DNA of 10,866 nt from Demequinaceae bacterium UBA4004 (GCA_002384765.1 DGBM01000175.1:2239-13104); one strand, 5' to 3'; positions 1-6,902 are shown, numbered from the stretch's first letter. The notes: generated by a model not told the origin, from the letters alone. A program made the numbers and translations.

Positions 1-710
1 ACGGGCTGGCCGAGCATCGCGGCCTCCGCCTCGATGCCGCCCACACCCCAACCGAGCACGCCCAGTCCGTTGATCATCGTGGTGTGCGAGTCCGTGCCCA
101 CACACGAGTCCGGGTACGCCTGCATGACGCCGTCGGTGTCGTTGGTCATCACGCCGCGAGCCAGGTACTCAAGGTTGACCTGGTGCACGATTCCGGTCCC
201 GGGCGGTACCACCTTGAAGTTATCGAACGCGGTCTGGCCCCAGCGCAAGAACTGGTAGCGCTCGCGATTGCGCACGTACTCCAGATCGGTGTTGAGCTGC
301 AGCGCGTCCTTGCGACCGAAGACGTCGATCACCACGGAGTGGTCGATCACCATCTCCGCCGGAGCCAAGGGGTTGATGACGGAGGGGTCGCCGCCCAGCT
401 CCACTACGGCCTCGCGCATCGTCGCCAGGTCCACCACACACGGCACGCCGGTGAAGTCCTGCATCACGACACGGGCGGGCGTGAACTGAATCTCGGTGTC
501 CGGAGTCGCCTTCGGGTCCCACTGCGCCAGGGCCCTGACGTGGTCGGCCGTGATGTTCGCGCCGTCCTCAGTCCGCAGGAGCGCCTCGGCCAGGATCTTC
601 AGCGAGTACGGAAGCTTCTCCAACCCTGGAACCGCGTCCAGACGGTAGATCTCATACGGCGTATCGCCCACCGTGAGGGTGGACCGTGATCCCAGGCTGT
701 TGATGCTCAT
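1..710 (-). CDS. acnA: Aconitate hydratase A (aconitase), N-terminal part, cut by the window edge
   Basis: This is the first 236 codons of aconitase, the [4Fe-4S] enzyme that interconverts citrate and isocitrate in the TCA cycle. Seen: [10 protein letters not shown] at residues 82-91, an [15 protein letters not shown] block at 150-165, [13 protein letters not shown] at 167-179, and the [13 protein letters not shown] block at 205-217, whose Asp-Ser-His belongs to the active site. These are highly conserved in the AcnA/IRP family. Full-length proteins are about 890-940 residues, so roughly three quarters, including the cluster-ligating cysteines, lies outside the window. The start is chosen because AAGGAG (715-720) sits four bases upstream of ATG and translation begins with the usual short leader before the conserved core. 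The gene follows the methyltransferase on the same strand after 49 bp but appears to have its own promoter. No frameshift is seen. Identification is secure. Confidence 0.97.
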   Translation of the reverse strand, partial: MSINSLGSRSTLTVGDTPYEIYRLDAVPGLEKLPYSLKILAEALLRTEDGANITADHVRALAQWDPKATPDTEIQFTPARVVMQDFTGVPCVVDLATMREAVVELGGDPSVINPLAPAEMVIDHSVVIDVFGRKDALQLNTDLEYVRNRERYQFLRWGQTAFDNFKVVPPGTGIVHQVNLEYLARGVMTNDTDGVMQAYPDSCVGTDSHTTMINGLGVLGWGVGGIEAEAAMLGQP

Positions 711-735
711 TCCGCTCCTTGTTTCGTGGGGTCTC

Positions 736-741
736 ATCTTA
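736..741 (-). promoter_or_regulatory. Candidate -10 element of the aconitase promoter
   Basis: On the minus strand the hexamer TAAGAT fits the actinobacterial TANNNT -10 consensus. It lies 25 bases upstream of the aconitase ATG, which predicts a short leader of about 18-20 nt carrying the AAGGAG ribosome site. The matching -35 region would fall around 759-764, overlapping the stop codon of the upstream methyltransferase gene, and shows no strong TTGACA-like match. This is pattern evidence only. Confidence 0.5.
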
Positions 742-759
742 CCGACACGGACCCTTTGG

Positions 760-1950
760 CTAGGTTGCGCGTGCGAAGCTGGCGATTGTCTCGATGTGGT
801 GGGTCATGGGGAACAGGTCAAAAGCCTGAATCTCTTCCACCACGTAACCCGACGCGGCAAGGGTCTTGGCGTCCCTCCCGAGCGCCACCGGATCGCACGC
901 CACATAGACGATGCGGGCGGGCTCAAGCGACGCGATCGCCTCAATCGTGGCGGCCTTTGCCCCGGACCGTGGCGGGTCGAGCACGACCGCCCCGCGCGAC
1001 CAGTCCTCGTCGGCCGTAGCCATGGCGACCACCGTCCGGCGGGTGTCGCCCGCCACCGCGGTGGCTCCCGCATAGCCGCGCAGGTTCTGCTGCAGACTCG
1101 ACTTGCCCTGGGTATGTGTGCCTGCAAGCTCCACGGCGATCACGTCACGGCCCTCCGCGGCGAAGGGGACGGCGAACAGTCCCGCGCCTGAGTACAGGTC
1201 GAGCACGCGCGGAGCCTCGCCCACCAGGCGCATGACCTCACCGAGCAGCACCGCCGGGGCCTCGCGGTGCACTTGCCAGAATTCACCCGCGCGCAAGGCG
1301 TACGCGAAGCTGCGCCCTCCCACGTTGACGGTCTCGGTGAGCAGCCTGGAGTCACCCTTTCCGAGCGACACGTACGTCTCGCCAAATGCGGTGGTGGCCA
1401 CCTGGATCAGTTGACCGGGCTCCGCCTTGGTTGTCAGTAGAGCCTGTTCGGCCTCCTGAACCGCGAGTGGCATGCGCTGCAGGGTGCGCCTCACACCACT
1501 GCCAGTGACCGCCATCGTCGCCCGGCCGTCTTCGCCCGCGGTTGCCGACACCCGGGTTCGGTAGCGCAGCCCGCCGCGTTCGTCGTCGCCAGGCGCGGCC
1601 CGCACGTCGCCCTCGTAGTCCAATCCGGCGAAGCGGGACAGCGACTCACGCACCACCGCGAGCTTCCAATCACGCTGGGCTGGCAGCGCGACGTGACCAA
1701 GCTCCGCACCCCCGACGCCGCCGACCACGGCCTCGGGCCACGGGTGCTCGACCCTGTCGGGCGATGCCTCCAGAACCTGGGTGACTTCCGCATTCCAAAA
1801 TCGCGCGTCTGCGGCAGGGTCGTCCACTCGCGCCTGCACCACCTCGCCGGGAAGGGCGCCGCGCACAAAGACGGCGCGTCCTTCATGCCGGGCAATGCAG
1901 TGGCCGCCGTGCGCGGGGGCACCGACGGTGAGGCGAATGGTCTGGGTCAT
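760..1950 (-). CDS. TrmA/RlmD-family 23S rRNA/tRNA (uracil-5-)-methyltransferase with TRAM domain
   Basis: This 396-residue protein is an S-adenosylmethionine-dependent RNA m5U methyltransferase; which RNA it modifies cannot be read from sequence. The N-terminal ~65 residues form a TRAM-like RNA-binding domain. The SAM loop [10 protein letters not shown] is at 251-260, the LDPPRSG motif at 324-330, and the catalytic-cysteine motif VYVACDP at 348-354 with Cys352 as the expected nucleophile. The closing [11 protein letters not shown] at 378-388 supplies Glu387 as the likely base. The region around residues 68-92, where many RlmD proteins carry Fe-S cysteines, reads [11 protein letters not shown] and has none. 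The start is the ATG inside the ATGA overlap with the permease stop; longer reading extends into the permease gene with non-family sequence. Co-transcription and translational coupling with the permease are likely. It corresponds, from memory, to Rv2689c of M. tuberculosis. Confidence 0.93.
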   Translation of the reverse strand: MTQTIRLTVGAPAHGGHCIARHEGRAVFVRGALPGEVVQARVDDPAADARFWNAEVTQVLEASPDRVEHPWPEAVVGGVGGAELGHVALPAQRDWKLAVVRESLSRFAGLDYEGDVRAAPGDDERGGLRYRTRVSATAGEDGRATMAVTGSGVRRTLQRMPLAVQEAEQALLTTKAEPGQLIQVATTAFGETYVSLGKGDSRLLTETVNVGGRSFAYALRAGEFWQVHREAPAVLLGEVMRLVGEAPRVLDLYSGAGLFAVPFAAEGRDVIAVELAGTHTQGKSSLQQNLRGYAGATAVAGDTRRTVVAMATADEDWSRGAVVLDPPRSGAKAATIEAIASLEPARIVYVACDPVALGRDAKTLAASGYVVEEIQAFDLFPMTHHIETIASFARAT

Positions 1951-3848
1951 TGGGGCTCCGGTCCGTCGATAACAACGTCGTCGACTGGGCCCTCGCGGCG
2001 GGCGGATTCGAGCATCCACGGCACTGCGCTCACCACCACGTTGGGCACATTGAGAAGTTGGGCACGAAGTCGCGCCGTCGAGCGGTTGTGGAGCAGTTGC
2101 TCCCACCAGCGACCCACGATGTATTCGGGCACGTAGACAAAGACCGCCTCTCGGGGCGAGGCGCGGTGCATGCGCTTCACATACTCGAGCATCGGTCCCA
2201 CAAGATCCCGGTACGGAGAATCGAGCACCACCAGCGGCGCACCCAGATTCATGGTGGCCCAGCGTCGCTGAAGTGCGACTGCCGCACCTCGATCAATCTG
2301 CACCGTCACGGCCTTGAGCGTGCTGTGCCGCGCCGCCTTGGCGTAGGCGAGGGCGTGGAGTGCGGGTCGGTGCATTTGCGCAACCAGGACGATGCCGTGG
2401 GTCGCGGACGGCAGACTGGGCGCCTTTGCTTCACGGTCGATCGCAATATCGGCTCTCACCGCCGCATAGTGGCGCTTAATCGAGTGCATCATGACGACCA
2501 CGAGCACGATCAGCACAATCGCAATCCACGCGCCGTTGGCGAAGTTGAACACCGCAGTCACCGCGAGCACCCCCACGGCCACCACGAGGGCGACGATGTG
2601 GAGCAGACGGCGAGCTTCGAGTCGCCACTGCTCGTTCGGCTCCTTCACGAGCTTCAATTTCGCGGTGGTCCACTCGATCATGGCTCGTTGGCTGAGCACC
2701 ACCGCGGTGAAGACGCCCACGATGAACATGTGAACCAAGTGGCTGACGTTCGCCTGCACCGCGATGACGATCGTCGCGGACAGCGCTGCCACCAGGAGGA
2801 TCGCGCCACGTAGCACCAGTCGGTCGTTGCGCATCGCCATTTGCCGCGGCAACACACCGTCGGAGGCAAGCAGCCCCGTGAGTCTCGAGAATCGCCTGAA
2901 CACCGACGTGGCGGCCGCATACAGAATCGCCACGGTGGCAATACCCACCGCCCAGACGCCAATCGCGTTGCCGAAAACTTGCTCCGACACTTGCATCAGA
3001 ATCGAGCCGGAGGACCACCCTGTCAATCGGTTGCTCCATGCAAGCCAGCTGATCACAAAGAACGCGACGGCCGCGGCTAACACGGCGGTCAGCAGTGTGC
3101 GAGAGGCGCGTTTCCCGCGCGGCTCTGCGTGATACGGGCCGGACGAGACCAGGTGCTCGAGTCCGGTCGCCATCACGGCACCCGATGCGATAGCGCCCGC
3201 ATACGCAGCCAACACGGTCCAGGTCTCGGGGGCATCGGCGACCGCAGCCGGATCGAGCCGCTGCGTGCCGTGCCGCGCGATACCTACGGCGGCAAGAACA
3301 CCAAGAACCACCAGGAATCCGTACCACACCGTCAACAGCACGCGCCGTCGATCACGCACGCCACGTAGGTTTGCGAGCGTCATGAATGCCAGGGCCGCCA
3401 CGGCGATGCCCGCCTCGGCGCCGGTCCAGCTCGGAATGAGGAAGATGACAATCTCGGCGATGGCCGACACTGCGATTGCGACGGTGAACAAATAGTCGAT
3501 CAGCAAGGACGCCCCGGTGATCATGCCTAACCGCTCGCCCAAGCGATCCCGCACCACCCCGTAGTCGCCACGTTCGTGTGGGAAGGCCCGCACCTGGGAT
3601 GCATAGGCGGCGCCGATCAGCACCAGGATGACGACCACGCCACCCGCCATCGACGGAATGGCGTCCTGCTGGGCGCCCGATCGCAGCGCGGCAACGACGG
3701 CGTCCGGCCCGTACGCGACGGCCGAAACCACGCCTGCGCCGAATACCGGAAGTGCGAGGCGGCTACGCATCGCCTGCGGTCTCGTCAGGTCGGTCGCCAC
3801 GGGCGCGCCGAACACTAGCCGCTTCAGTCGCTCAAGAAACTCTCGCAC
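1947..3848 (-). CDS. KimA-like APC-superfamily permease, probable K+ (or amino-acid) transporter
   Basis: This is a 633-residue integral membrane protein with about 12 hydrophobic segments (residues ~31-455) and a soluble C-terminal domain (~460-633). By eye it follows Bacillus subtilis KimA, a K+/H+ symporter, along its whole length. Shared blocks are SAVAYG (42-47), SLLIDYLFTVA (114-124), ATGLE (227-231), a SDGVLPR...RNDRL block (329-343), VGVF...LSQ (377-387), KRHYAAV (458-464) and LLHNRS (585-590). As I recall the KimA ion-site residues, D118, Y119, T122, T228 and E231 are kept, but the KimA Asp36 position is Gly39 and the Tyr377 position is Phe375. The start is a GTG eight bases after a TAGGAT -10; the open frame continues upstream into the divergent RCK gene and non-family sequence. 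It overlaps the methyltransferase start by 4 bp. The Rv2690c family is usually annotated only as an APC permease; potassium is my inference from KimA similarity and the adjacent RCK genes. Confidence 0.87.
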   Translation of the reverse strand: MREFLERLKRLVFGAPVATDLTRPQAMRSRLALPVFGAGVVSAVAYGPDAVVAALRSGAQQDAIPSMAGGVVVILVLIGAAYASQVRAFPHERGDYGVVRDRLGERLGMITGASLLIDYLFTVAIAVSAIAEIVIFLIPSWTGAEAGIAVAALAFMTLANLRGVRDRRRVLLTVWYGFLVVLGVLAAVGIARHGTQRLDPAAVADAPETWTVLAAYAGAIASGAVMATGLEHLVSSGPYHAEPRGKRASRTLLTAVLAAAVAFFVISWLAWSNRLTGWSSGSILMQVSEQVFGNAIGVWAVGIATVAILYAAATSVFRRFSRLTGLLASDGVLPRQMAMRNDRLVLRGAILLVAALSATIVIAVQANVSHLVHMFIVGVFTAVVLSQRAMIEWTTAKLKLVKEPNEQWRLEARRLLHIVALVVAVGVLAVTAVFNFANGAWIAIVLIVLVVVMMHSIKRHYAAVRADIAIDREAKAPSLPSATHGIVLVAQMHRPALHALAYAKAARHSTLKAVTVQIDRGAAVALQRRWATMNLGAPLVVLDSPYRDLVGPMLEYVKRMHRASPREAVFVYVPEYIVGRWWEQLLHNRSTARLRAQLLNVPNVVVSAVPWMLESARREGPVDDVVIDGPEPQ

Positions 3849-3888
3849 GTCGCACCATCCTAGGCTCCAGTCGGTATAGCGTGGTGGC
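3849..3888. promoter_or_regulatory. 40-bp divergent promoter region between the permease and the first RCK gene
   Basis: Two outward-facing -10 candidates lie inside this 40-bp gap. On the plus strand TATAGC (3875-3880) is followed by exactly eight bases and then the GTG of the RCK gene. On the minus strand TAGGAT (3857-3862) is followed by exactly eight bases and then the GTG of the permease. With transcription starting 6-9 bases after a -10, both mRNAs would begin at or next to the start codon, i.e. be leaderless. This agrees with the absence of a clear Shine-Dalgarno sequence on either side. Each -35 zone would lie beyond the opposing -10, so the two polymerases should compete. Confidence 0.6.
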
Positions 3889-4554
3889 GTGCACGTGGTG
3901 ATCATGGGCTGTGGCCGAACTGGCGCCACGTTGGCGAGCGAATTTGAGTCGCGAGGCCACTCGGTGGCAGTTATCGACGCGCGTGCCGACGCGTTCCGTC
4001 GCCTCCCGTCACATTTCAAGGGCCAGAAGATCACCGGTCTGGGGTTCGACCGCGACACGCTGAGCGCCGCAGGGGCCGAGGAGGCGTACGCCTTCGCGGC
4101 CGTATCCGACGGCGACAACTCGAATATCCTTGCCGCGCGCGTCGTGCGGGAAACGTATGGCGTGGAGAACGTCGTGGCACGGATCGCGGACTCGGGACGG
4201 GCCGAGGTCTATCGGCGGCTCGGCATTCCAACCGTCGCGCCCGTGCCGTGGACCGCGGCCCAGATTGTGACGCGACTGCTTCCGGGCGGTTCTGACGCGC
4301 TGTACGCGGATGTCGACGCGGGCATCGCCATGCGTCGATTGCCATTCAACGACGGCTGGGTGGGGCACGCGTGTAAGGAGTTGGAGCACGCCTCCGGCGC
4401 GCGCATCGCGTATCTGACCCGGTTCGGCGCCGCAGTCCTGCCCGATGACCAGACTGTGCTTCAGGACGGCGACGACGTTTATGCAATCGTCGCGGCAGCG
4501 ACCGAGCGCGCCGCCATCAAGGCATTTGGACATCCTCCTCAGGGGACATCATGA
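3889..4554 (+). CDS. ceoB: RCK (TrkA-N/TrkA-C) potassium uptake regulatory protein, first of pair
   Basis: This 221-residue cytosolic protein gates or regulates potassium transport by binding nucleotide. A Rossmann RCK_N domain occupies residues 1 to ~120, with the dinucleotide loop GCGRTG at 7-12 and the acidic end of strand 2 at Asp30 (VAVID). An RCK_C (TrkA-C) domain follows at about 135-215. The GTG start is chosen because it alone keeps the first beta strand (HVVIMGCG); the GTGs and ATG a few codons later would break it. The gene overlaps its paralogue by ATGA, so the two are co-translated and probably form mixed RCK rings. Usual TrkA from Gram-negatives is twice as long with duplicated domains; here the two halves are separate genes. 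No TrkH/KtrB pore gene is in the window; the neighbouring transporter is the divergent KimA-like permease. From memory it matches Rv2691 (ceoB/trkA). Confidence 0.93.
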   Translation: MHVVIMGCGRTGATLASEFESRGHSVAVIDARADAFRRLPSHFKGQKITGLGFDRDTLSAAGAEEAYAFAAVSDGDNSNILAARVVRETYGVENVVARIADSGRAEVYRRLGIPTVAPVPWTAAQIVTRLLPGGSDALYADVDAGIAMRRLPFNDGWVGHACKELEHASGARIAYLTRFGAAVLPDDQTVLQDGDDVYAIVAAATERAAIKAFGHPPQGTS

Positions 4555-5225
4555 GAGTCCTCATTGCCGGAGCAGGCTCGGTGGGCCGATCAATCGCCAG
4601 CGATCTCATCGAGCATTCGCACGAAGTGCTGCTGATAGACCACAACCCGGCCGCCATGCGCGTGTCGCAAGTCGCAGAGGCCGAATGGATGCTCGCCGAC
4701 GCCTGCGAACTGACTGCACTGAGCGAGGCGGGCGTCGAGTCCATGGACGTGGTGGTCGCCGCGACCGGCGACGACAAGGCGAACCTCGTCATCTCGTTCC
4801 TCGCCAAGACCGAGTTTGGTGTGCCGCGAACGGTGGCCCGTGTCAACAACCCCCGTAACGAGTGGATGTACGACGCGCAATGGGGCGTAGATGTGGCGGT
4901 GTCGACGCCGCGCATCATGACGGCCATGGTCGAGGAGGCCGTCGCCGTGGGCGACCTGGTCAGGGTCTTCACCTTCCACCAGTCCGGAGCGTCGATTATT
5001 GAGGTGACTCTCCCATCGGGCTCACCGTTGGTAGGTGTTCCGCTACGCGACATCACCCTGCCTGCGGACACCGTGTTGTCCTGCATCGTGCGTGGTGACA
5101 GGACGATCGCGCCGACGCCCGACGACACCGTCGAGGCTCACGACGAACTGTTGTTCATTCTTTCGGCGGAGGCAGATCCTCAGGCTCTTCAGGCAGTTCT
5201 ACATTCCGCACCATCCGCCAGATAA
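4551..5225 (+). CDS. ceoC: RCK (TrkA-N/TrkA-C) potassium uptake regulatory protein, second of pair
   Basis: This is a 224-residue paralogue of the preceding gene. The RCK_N domain carries GAGSVG at 7-12 and an acidic strand-2 end at Asp30 (LLID), followed by VVAATGDDKANLV at 68-80, a typical RCK nucleotide-binding stretch. The C-terminal RCK_C domain runs from about 138 to 210 (IIEVTLPSGSPLVG at 149-162 and DELLFIL at 198-204). The start lies in an ATGA overlap with the first RCK gene, with AGGGGA just upstream. The likely role is potassium homeostasis at the membrane in complex with the first RCK protein; the partner channel or carrier is unknown from this window. Its last 23 codons and stop overlap, on the opposite strand, the 3' end of the DUF3159 gene. 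From memory it matches Rv2692 (ceoC/trkB). Confidence 0.93.
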   Translation: MRVLIAGAGSVGRSIASDLIEHSHEVLLIDHNPAAMRVSQVAEAEWMLADACELTALSEAGVESMDVVVAATGDDKANLVISFLAKTEFGVPRTVARVNNPRNEWMYDAQWGVDVAVSTPRIMTAMVEEAVAVGDLVRVFTFHQSGASIIEVTLPSGSPLVGVPLRDITLPADTVLSCIVRGDRTIAPTPDDTVEAHDELLFILSAEADPQALQAVLHSAPSAR

Positions 5226-5820
5226 CGAAGAGCGCCACGGCGAACCACGGCAAGCCCAACGCGAGTTTGGCAACGCCCAAGGCGGCCGTGGCTGATGCGA
5301 AATACAGCGGCAGTTGGACGGCGAGCTTGACCAGTTGGGTAGCGAGGTAGAAGCCCGTAGCGGCCTGGAAGCGTCGCGCCGCCGACGGGTGGCGACGCCA
5401 CCGGCCGCCCCACCCCCTGAGCAGGCCCACGACGATCCCCACCGCCGGCCAGCGTGCCAGCATCGAGACCAGGAGCGCGACCGCATAGCCACCCGTGTAA
5501 AAGAAACTCGGCACAAAGAACTCGGTCGCGTCGCCAGCCCGCCAGGCCCAGATGGCACCCAGGCCGACACCAAAGATCCCCCCGAGCGCCTGGGTGACCG
5601 GCGTGCGCTGGATCAGCCGCACCAACACCATCACCAGCACGGTCGCGACAGCGGCGATCACGGGAGCGCGAAAGCCCCCCCACACCAGGAATGCGGTCAC
5701 AAACACGCCGCCGGGGGCCACCGACTCGGCCATTCCACGCCAGCCGCCAATGGCCTCCGCCCAGTCAAAATCCTCCCCGAGCAACGACGAGGCTCCGCCT
5801 ACGGGTCGCTCGGAAGTCAC
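5155..5820 (-). CDS. DUF3159 family integral membrane protein
   Basis: This 221-residue membrane protein has about six to seven hydrophobic segments (roughly 34-50, 52-68, 78-93, 101-120, 123-136, 155-172 and 178-204) and a short Pro/Glu-rich tail (ELPEEPEDLPPPKE). Sequence style and its position beside the RCK pair and the OB-fold gene match the actinobacterial DUF3159 family (Rv2693c in M. tuberculosis, from memory). Its biochemical function is not known to me. The chosen start is the GTG forming a GTGA overlap with the stop of the OB-fold gene. A GTG three codons upstream (5829) is also possible and would give 224 residues; neither has a strong ribosome site, so translational coupling is likely. 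The 3' end overlaps the convergent RCK gene by 71 bp. The linkage hints at a role in membrane or ion homeostasis, but this is inference. Confidence 0.85.
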   Translation of the reverse strand: MTSERPVGGASSLLGEDFDWAEAIGGWRGMAESVAPGGVFVTAFLVWGGFRAPVIAAVATVLVMVLVRLIQRTPVTQALGGIFGVGLGAIWAWRAGDATEFFVPSFFYTGGYAVALLVSMLARWPAVGIVVGLLRGWGGRWRRHPSAARRFQAATGFYLATQLVKLAVQLPLYFASATAALGVAKLALGLPWFAVALFVIWRMVRNVELPEEPEDLPPPKE

Positions 5821-6116
5821 TGCTGGCACAACTCGTATCGGGGATTGAAGATCACCGGCACGTCGGCGCCTGCGGCCACCCTGCCCTCCACGAACACGAT
5901 CGCACCAGGTTCAAGCCCCGCGACAACGCGGCGACCCAAGAACACGAGGTCGATCGACCCCGTGGAGTCCGTGAGCCGTACCGTCAGCCGCGCTGGGGCG
6001 TCGTGAGAAGTCATCTCGACGTACGCGACCCGGCCCCCGGTATAACCCATGGATCGTGGGGTCACCTCACCGAGCGGCGTCCAGCCCCGCGCTACAGCGA
6101 CGTCAACGACGCTCAT
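5817..6116 (-). CDS. Small OB-fold nucleic-acid-binding protein
   Basis: This 99-residue protein is a single OB-fold domain. Seen: GRVAYVEM (28-35) as the first strand pair, [20 protein letters not shown] (42-61) as the central beta hairpin typical of the tRNA-anticodon/RecG-wedge type OB fold, a GRRV loop (61-64), and the closing [12 protein letters not shown] (69-80) and NPRYEL (91-96). OB folds of this type bind single-stranded nucleic acid; the substrate here is unknown. It starts within an ATGA overlap with the dut stop and ends within a GTGA overlap with the DUF3159 gene, so it is the middle gene of a tightly coupled three-gene operon. From memory it corresponds to Rv2694c. The protein contains nothing beyond the domain. 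Confidence 0.85.
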   Translation of the reverse strand: MSVVDVAVARGWTPLGEVTPRSMGYTGGRVAYVEMTSHDAPARLTVRLTDSTGSIDLVFLGRRVVAGLEPGAIVFVEGRVAAGADVPVIFNPRYELCQQ

Positions 6117-6562
6117 GCGCTCGCGCGTCCCGTCGAACCGAAGCCGCCCTCGCCACGGTGAGATCCCGGGAGGTCGGAGACAGGCACGAACGTCGCCTGC
6201 TCCACACGTTGAATGACCAACTGCGCGATCCTGTCACCCACCGCGAACTCCACCGAAGCATCGGCATCGGTGTTGAGCAGCGTCACGTTGATCTCGCCGC
6301 GGTAACCAGCGTCTATGGTGCCCGGGCCGTTCACGATCGTCACGCCGTGGCGGGCGGCAAGGCCCGATCGCGGGTGGACCAGAGCGACATAGCCCGCAGG
6401 CAACGCAATCCTCACTCCCGTGCGCACCGTGGCTCTCTGTCCGGGAGCAAGGACCACCGGTTCCCGAGTGGTCAGGTCAGCACCCGCGTCTCCCGGATGG
6501 GCATACGCGGGCAATGGCACATCTGCTTCGGTGGTGCTGATCAGCACCTCGACGTTCGTCAT
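6113..6562 (-). CDS. dut: Deoxyuridine 5'-triphosphate nucleotidohydrolase (dUTPase)
   Basis: The enzyme hydrolyses dUTP to dUMP and pyrophosphate, which keeps uracil out of DNA and feeds dTMP synthesis. The protein has 149 residues, the usual size of a trimeric dUTPase, and all five conserved motifs are present in order: PGDAGADL (23-30), HPRSGLAA (63-70), [10 protein letters not shown] (81-90, with catalytic Asp84), RIAQLVIQ (111-118) and the glycine-rich C-terminal arm [10 protein letters not shown] (136-145). The start ATG gives the standard N-terminus. Upstream codons in the same frame lie antisense to and within the DUF4193 region and are not family sequence. No Shine-Dalgarno is seen; a TAGGCT hexamer eight bases upstream of ATG suggests leaderless transcription. 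It is the first gene of the dut / OB-fold / DUF3159 operon. Confidence 0.97.
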   Translation of the reverse strand: MTNVEVLISTTEADVPLPAYAHPGDAGADLTTREPVVLAPGQRATVRTGVRIALPAGYVALVHPRSGLAARHGVTIVNGPGTIDAGYRGEINVTLLNTDADASVEFAVGDRIAQLVIQRVEQATFVPVSDLPGSHRGEGGFGSTGRASA

Positions 6563-6570
6563 GGAGGCCC

Positions 6571-6576
6571 AGCCTA
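6571..6576 (-). promoter_or_regulatory. Candidate -10 element for leaderless dut mRNA
   Basis: The minus-strand hexamer TAGGCT fits TANNNT and is separated from the dut ATG by exactly eight bases (GGGCCTCC), the same spacing as at the permease and first RCK gene. The 40-bp gap between the DUF4193 stop and dut holds no AGGAGG-like sequence, which favours a leaderless transcript. No clear -35 is visible. Confidence 0.5.
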
Positions 6577-6602
6577 GGCTGTTGTCGGCGGCGCGGCCGA
6601 CG

Positions 6603-6902
6603 CTACGCGGCGCACTCCGTGCAGATCGGCTGGTCGCCCTTGAACTCGGCGAGTTGGCTGCGGTGGTGCACCAGGAAGCACGACATGCACGTGAATTCAT
6701 CCTGCTGCGGCGGAAGTACCCTGACGGACAACTCTTCGCCGGACAGGTCTGCACCAGGCAATTCGAAGCTGTCGGCCGCTTCAGCCTCGTCCTCGTCGAC
6801 CACGCCCGAGCTCTTGTCCGAGCGACGTGCCTTCAACTCCTCAATAGAGTCGGCGGCGATTTCATCGTCCGTCTTGCGGGGCGCGTCGTAGTCGGTCGCC
6901 AT
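6603..6902 (-). CDS. DUF4193 family acidic zinc-ribbon-like protein
   Basis: This 99-residue protein matches the actinobacterial DUF4193 family. It opens with [14 protein letters not shown], continues as a charged stretch with a DEDEAEAAD acidic run (37-45), and ends in a four-cysteine module: CMSC (72-75) and CTEC (94-97). The two CxxC pairs indicate a zinc ribbon of the kind seen in small transcription-associated proteins such as RbpA. A role in transcription is an analogy, not something the sequence proves. The start is chosen from AAGGAG (6911-6916) eight bases before ATG and from the conserved N-terminus; an upstream in-frame ATG at 6965 adds 21 residues without family character. It lies between dut and the inositol monophosphatase gene, as Rv2699c does in M. 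tuberculosis (from memory). Confidence 0.9.
   Translation of the reverse strand: MATDYDAPRKTDDEIAADSIEELKARRSDKSSGVVDEDEAEAADSFELPGADLSGEELSVRVLPPQQDEFTCMSCFLVHHRSQLAEFKGDQPICTECAA

Noticed and set aside
84..689. 201-codon open frame on the plus strand opposite aconitase
   Set aside because: It is antisense to a clearly conserved aconitase frame, has a His/Arg/Val-rich composition typical of shadow frames in GC-rich DNA, and shows no recognisable motif.
711..759. GGGTC...GACCC inverted repeat between the methyltransferase and aconitase genes as a terminator
   Set aside because: The stem is 5 bp with a 17-base loop and contains the proposed aconitase -10; there is no T tract.
1951..2106. N-terminal extension of the methyltransferase by 52 codons
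   Set aside because: It lies inside the permease gene, is not family sequence, and the ATGA overlap start gives the expected TRAM N-terminus.
1950..2813. 287-codon plus-strand open frame opposite the permease gene
   Set aside because: It is very His/Arg/Asp-rich, has no domain pattern, and lies wholly antisense to the conserved KimA-like C-terminal half.
2476..3327. 283-codon minus-strand frame overlapping the permease in another phase
   Set aside because: It is an Arg/Gly/Cys-rich alternative frame with no membrane segments; the overlapping permease frame is the conserved one.
3849..4118. N-terminal extension of the permease by 90 codons
   Set aside because: It would run antisense through the start of the first RCK gene and has no similarity to KimA-type N-termini.
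4009..4533. 174-codon minus-strand open frame opposite the first RCK gene
   Set aside because: The RCK frame has intact family motifs throughout; the opposite frame shows none.
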